From positions 1-8,168 of the forward strand of contig CAMELY010000059.1 of NCBI GenBank assembly GCA_945926565.1: a stretch of 8,168 nt of DNA. The letters are read 5' to 3'. Source of the DNA: an uncultured Clostridia bacterium. Its GTDB lineage: Bacteria > Bacillota > Clostridia > Oscillospirales > Oscillospiraceae. The translations under genes and the position numbers were made by a program. The notes below the pieces were generated by a model, which was not told the DNA's origin, did not search any database, and saw only the letters and a program-made list of their open reading frames with translations. Numbering within the stretch: position 1 is the stretch's first letter; each line of letters opens with the position of its first letter. This document shows positions 5,288-8,168 of this stretch, in pieces.

Positions 5288-5869
5288 TTATTGCCGGGCC
5301 TGATTTTTCCGCCAGAGATCCACCATGATTGTAAAGTAGTGATGCACCGAGGGATCGGTGGTCAGCTCCGGATGGAAGGAGGTGACCAGCTGATTCTGAT
5401 ACCGGGCGGCGGTGATCTCCCCCCGGGTGAGGGAGAGAATCTCCACCTCATCCTCCAGGTCGGTGATAATGGGGGCGTTGACAAAGCGCATGGGGATGCT
5501 GCGGATGGCGGCAAAGGCTCCGTTGGTCTGGAAGGAGGGGAGCTGGCGGCGGCGGACGGTGATGGGCATGGTGCCCAGGTAATAGGGGGCCTTGCAGTTC
5601 TCCAGCTGCCGGGCCAGCAGGATCATGCCGGAGCAGGTGCCCAGCACTGGCATGCCGCTGTTGATCAGCGCCCGGATGGGCTCCATCAGACCCCGCTGCC
5701 GCAGCAGCTTGCTCTGCACCTCGCTGTCGCCGCCGGGGAGAATCAGCCCGTCAAAGTCCCGCTCCAGGTCGGCGGCCTCCCGGAGGGGGATAGACTCCAC
5801 GTCCATGCGGGCGAGAAGGTTCTGGTGTTCTGCAAAGGCGCCCTGGACGGCGAGGACGGCGATTTTCAT
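5288..5869 (-). CDS. pdxT: PdxT-like class I glutamine amidotransferase, divergent
   Basis: PdxT is the glutaminase half of pyridoxal 5'-phosphate synthase and channels ammonia to PdxS. The 193-residue protein has normal family length, with the N-terminal MKIAVLAVQGAFAEH, GGDS at 46-49, nucleophile Cys79 in GTCSGM, and His166/Glu168 in FHPELT, so the catalytic triad is intact. Several glutamine-site features deviate: GGE is GGD, the usual FIRAP is FVNAP (Asn131 for Arg), and the usual RRNAYGRQ-type loop is shortened to RRRQ (106-109). No pdxS is adjacent. The ATG at 5867-5869 has AAGGAG eight bases upstream; a 13-residue N-terminal extension from 5908 lacks homology. It follows the YgjP-like gene by 35 bases and is probably co-transcribed. 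It may have a different partner or be a weak glutaminase. Confidence 0.85.
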   Translation of the reverse strand: MKIAVLAVQGAFAEHQNLLARMDVESIPLREAADLERDFDGLILPGGDSEVQSKLLRQRGLMEPIRALINSGMPVLGTCSGMILLARQLENCKAPYYLGTMPITVRRRQLPSFQTNGAFAAIRSIPMRFVNAPIITDLEDEVEILSLTRGEITAARYQNQLVTSFHPELTTDPSVHHYFTIMVDLWRKNQARQ

Positions 5870-5877
5870 AAGATTCA

Positions 5878-5883
5878 CTCCTT
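5878..5883 (-). promoter_or_regulatory. Ribosome binding site that decides the pdxT start
   Basis: AAGGAG (complement of CTCCTT) sits eight bases upstream of the ATG of MKIAVLAVQGAF, the conserved N-terminus of PdxT. This favours that start over the in-frame ATG at 5906-5908, which overlaps the preceding gene. Confidence 0.8.
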
Positions 5884-5904
5884 GCTGGGAAAAGGGATGG
5901 GGCG

Positions 5905-6420
5905 TCACTCCCGGAGCAGCTTTCGCCGCTCCAGATGGTCGGGGAGAACGGAGGCCACAAACCGGTGAAAGGCGGGGCTGTGATCCTTGTGGCGGATGTG
6001 GGCCAGCTCGTGCACCACCACATAGTCGATGGCCGCCTCCGGATAGGCCATCAGCCGCCAGGAAAAGCAGAGCCGGTTTTTGGGGGAGCAGGAGCCGAAC
6101 CGGGTCCTGGCCCCGGTGATGGTGATGCCGGTGGGGGTCACCCCCATCCGGGCGGCATAATGAGCCACCTTGCCGGGTAAAATAGCCCTGGCCTTTTGGA
6201 TCAGTGCCTGGGCCTGCTCCTGGGTGGGCTCCGGATGCTGTTCCCGGCGGGTTTCGGCCTGCTTCAGATGGGTATCCAGCCAGCCGTGGTGTTTGTCCAC
6301 AAAGCGGCGGATCTCCGCCTCCGGCATATTCAGGGGCGCCCGCACCAGGACGGTCAGATCCGGCCGGATCTCCAGCGCCACCGTTTTCCGCCGGCTGCGA
6401 ATTACTTGAATCTCCTGCAT
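5905..6420 (-). CDS. YgjP-like (DUF45) M48-family metallopeptidase
   Basis: This 171-residue protein is of the YgjP/WLM-like zincin type. The N-terminal half (MQEIQVIRSRRKTVALEI...) matches the 'RS.RKT..L.I' opening of the family. GARTRFGSCSPKNRLCFSWRL (103-123) is the conserved 'RWGSCS..G.L.FNWRL'-like strand. VHELAHIRHKDHSPAF (136-151) contains the zinc site, with His137 and His141 of HELAH, catalytic Glu138, and His147 as likely third ligand. There is no signal peptide or membrane segment, so it is cytoplasmic. The C-terminus is short after the zinc site. The substrate is unknown. An ATG at 6433-6435 would add five residues, but its AGGGGG is only about two bases away, so the ATG at 6418-6420 is preferred, with moderate certainty. 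It probably leads an operon with the pdxT-like gene. Confidence 0.85.
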   Translation of the reverse strand: MQEIQVIRSRRKTVALEIRPDLTVLVRAPLNMPEAEIRRFVDKHHGWLDTHLKQAETRREQHPEPTQEQAQALIQKARAILPGKVAHYAARMGVTPTGITITGARTRFGSCSPKNRLCFSWRLMAYPEAAIDYVVVHELAHIRHKDHSPAFHRFVASVLPDHLERRKLLRE

Positions 6421-6455
6421 GGCCTTTGCCCCCATTTCCCCCTTGATTGGCTCCT

Positions 6456-6484
6456 ATTATGATGCCTCCTCAGGAAAAATGCAA
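6456..6484 (-). promoter_or_regulatory. Probable promoter for the YgjP-like/pdxT unit
   Basis: On the minus strand, TTGCAT (complement of 6479-6484), a 17-base spacer and CATAAT (complement of 6456-6461) form a moderate sigma-A promoter. The start would be near 6449, about 29 bases before the start codon. The -35 matches only TTG of the consensus. Confidence 0.5.
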
Positions 6485-6515
6485 GACGTGAGGAAAAGAA
6501 ATGCAAAAAAAGAGC

Positions 6516-6544
6516 TTGACAGTGCTGTATTCATCTGCTATTCT
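6516..6544 (+). promoter_or_regulatory. Promoter of the perR-hrb-rbr operon
   Basis: A perfect TTGACA (6516-6521), a 17-base spacer and TATTCT (6539-6544), with TGC just before the -10 (extended -10), give a strong sigma-A promoter. Transcription should start near 6551, inside the predicted Per box, so repressor binding would block initiation. Confidence 0.8.
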
Positions 6545-6548
6545 ATAT

Positions 6549-6563
6549 TTAAAATGATTCTAA
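6549..6563 (+). promoter_or_regulatory. Predicted Per box (PerR operator)
   Basis: TTAAAATGATTCTAA is a 7-1-7 inverted repeat. It matches the Bacillus Per-box consensus TTATAATNATTATAA at 6 of 7 positions in each arm. It overlaps the predicted transcription start and lies 19 bases before the perR start codon. A second ATTCTA half-site (6563-6568) follows directly, so a longer Fur-like site is possible. Binding by the adjacent PerR is inferred. Confidence 0.75.
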
Positions 6564-6581
6564 TTCTAAAGGAGACGCGAC

Positions 6582-6986
6582 ATGACCAGATATGGACGAG
6601 AGATTCTGTCATGCCTGCGCCGTGCAGGGGGACATCTGACGGCAGAGCAGATTTTCCTCCTGGTCAAGCAGGAGGAGCCGGGCATTGCCCTGGCCACCGT
6701 GTACAACAATCTGAACCGCCTCTGCCAGGAGGGAGCGGTCCGCCGGGTTTCGGTGGCCGGTCAGACCGACCGGTTCGACCAGACGGTGCAGCCCCACGGT
6801 CACCTGATCTGTGACCGCTGCGGCAGCATCTCTGATATAGAACTGCAGGATCTGCTCCCCCAGCTGGAGCAGCGGCTGCATACGCCGCTGGATACCTATG
6901 AACTGAATCTGCACTACCTCTGTCCCCGCTGCCGGGCAGAGGAAACGGAAAGGAGCAACGCCCATGAACCCCACCGCACTGTTTAA
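6582..6986 (+). CDS. perR: PerR-type peroxide-sensing Fur-family repressor
   Basis: PerR represses peroxide-defence genes and is inactivated when iron-bound histidines are oxidised by H2O2. The 134-residue protein has the winged helix LTAEQIFLLVKQ...ALATVYNNLNRL (19-47). Residues aligning with the B. subtilis PerR regulatory metal site are all present: His18 (for His37), Asp66 (for Asp85), His72 and His74 (for His91 and His93), and Asp85 (for Asp104). The last is Asp, as in PerR, where Fur proteins tend to have Glu. Structural zinc cysteines are Cys77, 80, 114 and 117. The N-terminus is about 19 residues shorter than in B. subtilis, yet AAGGAG 7 bases before the ATG supports this start. The 3' end overlaps hrb by 23 bases. 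Confidence 0.9.
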   Translation: MTRYGREILSCLRRAGGHLTAEQIFLLVKQEEPGIALATVYNNLNRLCQEGAVRRVSVAGQTDRFDQTVQPHGHLICDRCGSISDIELQDLLPQLEQRLHTPLDTYELNLHYLCPRCRAEETERSNAHEPHRTV

Positions 6987-7575
6987 GCTCAGTTACGGCC
7001 TCTTTGTGCTCACCGCCCGGGAGGGGGACTTTGACAACGGCTGCATCATCAACACCGTCAGCCAGGTGACTTCCTCCCCCAACCGAATCTCTATCACGGT
7101 GAACAAGCAGAACAAGACCCACGACATGATCGCCGCCACCGGCCGGTTCAATGTCTCCATCCTCACCACCGCCGCCCCCTTTGACCTCTTCCGCCGCTTC
7201 GGCTTCCAGAGCGGCCGGGAGGTGGACAAGTTTGACGGCTGGCAGGACGCCGCCCGGAGCGAGAACGGCCTGCTCTATCTCACCAAGTATGCCAACGCCC
7301 TGCTCTCCGGCCAGGTGGTGACCCAGGTGGATCTGGGCACCCACACCCTGTTTGTGGCCGATCTGACCGGGGCGGAGGTGCTCTCCCAGGAGCCCTCGGT
7401 GACCTATGACTACTACCACGCCAACATTAAGCCTCAGCCTGCCCAGCAGGCCCCCAAGACCCGGGGCTGGCGCTGCCGGATCTGCGGCTATGTCTATGAA
7501 GGGGAGAACCTGCCGGAGGACTTCACCTGTCCCTGGTGCAAGCATGGCCCCGAGGACTTTGAGCCGATCCAATAA
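6964..7575 (+). CDS. hrb: High-molecular-weight rubredoxin (flavin reductase-rubredoxin fusion)
   Basis: This 203-residue protein joins an FMN-binding split-barrel flavin reductase domain (about 1-155), opening [13 protein letters not shown] and containing [18 protein letters not shown], to a short rubredoxin-like domain (168-203) with CRIC at 171-174 and CPWC at 189-192. Only 14 residues separate the two CxxC motifs, the short spacing seen in rubrerythrin tails rather than in classic rubredoxin. In Moorella thermoacetica, Hrb oxidises NAD(P)H and passes electrons through the Fe(Cys)4 centre to FprA. The same role is inferred here with the FprA encoded at 4027-5187, and rubrerythrin next door is another plausible acceptor. 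AAAGGAG lies 8 bases before the ATG inside the end of perR, so the genes are translationally close and share the PerR-controlled promoter. Confidence 0.92.
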   Translation: MNPTALFKLSYGLFVLTAREGDFDNGCIINTVSQVTSSPNRISITVNKQNKTHDMIAATGRFNVSILTTAAPFDLFRRFGFQSGREVDKFDGWQDAARSENGLLYLTKYANALLSGQVVTQVDLGTHTLFVADLTGAEVLSQEPSVTYDYYHANIKPQPAQQAPKTRGWRCRICGYVYEGENLPEDFTCPWCKHGPEDFEPIQ

Positions 7576-7612
7576 AGCTGATTCAAAAAATTCAATTCAG
7601 GAGGAACACAAC

Positions 7613-8149
7613 ATGAAAGCACTGAAAGGCACCAAGACCGAGCGCAACCTGCAGACCGCGTTTGCCGGCGAGAGCCAGGCCCGCAACAAGTACACCTACT
7701 TCGCCTCCGTGGCCAAGAAGGAGGGCTATGAGCAGATTGCCGCCCTCTTCCAGAAGACCGCCGACAACGAGAAGGAGCACGCCAAGATGTGGTTCAAGGA
7801 GCTCCAGGGCATCGGCAACACCATGCAGAACCTGAAGGCTGCCGCCGAGGGCGAGAACTATGAGTGGACGGATATGTACGCCACCTTCGCCCAGGAGGCC
7901 GAGGAGGAGGGCTTCCCCGAGCTGGCCGCCAAGTTCCGGGCGGTGGCCGACATTGAGCGGGCCCACGAGGAGCGGTATCTGGCCCTGCTGAAGAACGTGG
8001 AGATGCAGCAGGTCTTTGAAAAGAGCGAGCTGACCATGTGGGAGTGCCGGAACTGCGGCCACCTGGTGGTGGGCAAGAAGGCCCCTGAGGTCTGCCCCGT
8101 CTGCGCCCATCCCCAGAGCTACTTCGAGGTCCGCGCGGAGAACTATTGA
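7613..8149 (+). CDS. rbr: Rubrerythrin (peroxide reductase)
   Basis: Rubrerythrin reduces H2O2 to water in the cytoplasm of anaerobes using a di-iron site fed by a rubredoxin centre. The 178-residue protein has the four-helix ferritin-like domain (about 1-140), with carboxylate/His ligand motifs FAGESQAR (Glu20), DNEKEH (Glu53, His56), QEAEEEG (Glu95, Glu98) and IERAHEERY (Glu115, His118). The C-terminal rubredoxin domain has CRNC at 145-148 and CPVC at 161-164. The start has AGGAGG (7599-7604) eight bases upstream; an in-frame extension back to 7406 overlaps hrb and is not real. It lies 37 bases after hrb with no terminator or separate promoter visible, so it should be the third gene of the PerR-controlled operon. 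The stop codon is inside the window, so the gene is complete. Confidence 0.97.
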   Translation: MKALKGTKTERNLQTAFAGESQARNKYTYFASVAKKEGYEQIAALFQKTADNEKEHAKMWFKELQGIGNTMQNLKAAAEGENYEWTDMYATFAQEAEEEGFPELAAKFRAVADIERAHEERYLALLKNVEMQQVFEKSELTMWECRNCGHLVVGKKAPEVCPVCAHPQSYFEVRAENY

Positions 8150-8168
8150 GCCAATGCTCCGTACATCC

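Noticed and set aside
6664..7572. 302-residue minus-strand open frame
   Set aside because: It is antisense to perR and hrb, both well supported by motifs and ribosome sites.
7406..7612. N-terminal extension of rubrerythrin
   Set aside because: It overlaps the rubredoxin domain of hrb in another frame, looks like out-of-frame sequence, and a perfect AGGAGG supports the start at 7613.
7576..7612. Possible second Per box before rubrerythrin
   Set aside because: TTCAAAAAATTCAAT is AT-rich and partly symmetrical, but matches only about four of seven consensus positions per arm.

Overview
The window looks like chromosomal DNA from a strictly anaerobic, GC-rich member of the Clostridia, most likely an Oscillospiraceae gut bacterium of the Flavonifractor / Pseudoflavonifractor / Lawsonibacter type. 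This is inferred from the high GC content with strong AGGAGG ribosome binding sites, the oxygen-defence proteins typical of anaerobes (FprA, high-molecular-weight rubredoxin, rubrerythrin, PerR), a DivIVA-like protein, and a two-hairpin intergenic repeat of a kind I recall from related genomes. No genome comparison could be run.

Left block (1-2923, minus strand). An intergenic repeat with two perfect hairpins (50-86) and a probable terminator (147-179) lie beyond the end of a gene chain. Read in transcription order, the chain is a DivIVA-like coiled-coil protein, an orphan fumarase/tartrate dehydratase beta subunit, an ECF sigma factor, and a membrane-anchored DUF4367-type anti-sigma candidate. 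DivIVA and fumB are 3 bp apart, and the sigma and anti-sigma genes overlap by ATGA. A good promoter precedes divIVA.

Middle block (2954-5287). A tRNA-Arg(CCG) gene with its own near-consensus promoter and a strong terminator is transcribed rightwards. It faces a minus-strand SASA/SGNH esterase, and the terminator can serve both. Upstream of the esterase, on the same strand, is the flavodiiron protein gene fprA, with a hairpin terminator between the two.

Right block (5288-8149). A minus-strand pair encodes a YgjP-like metallopeptidase and a divergent PdxT-like glutamine amidotransferase. Divergent from it runs a plus-strand operon perR-hrb-rbr: a peroxide-sensing Fur-family repressor, a flavin reductase-rubredoxin fusion, and rubrerythrin. 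A 15-bp sequence close to the Per-box consensus overlaps the predicted transcription start of perR.

How it fits together: PerR probably represses its own operon. On peroxide exposure, rubrerythrin would reduce H2O2. Hrb is the type of protein known in Moorella thermoacetica to pass electrons to FprA, which reduces O2 or NO. The two partners are present here but in separate transcription units. The least ordinary observations are the PdxT-like protein, which has lost parts of the canonical glutamine site and has no pdxS beside it, and the fumarase beta subunit without its alpha partner. I see no CRISPR array, transposase, phage gene or clearly new system. No stretch over 300 bases lacks a gene.
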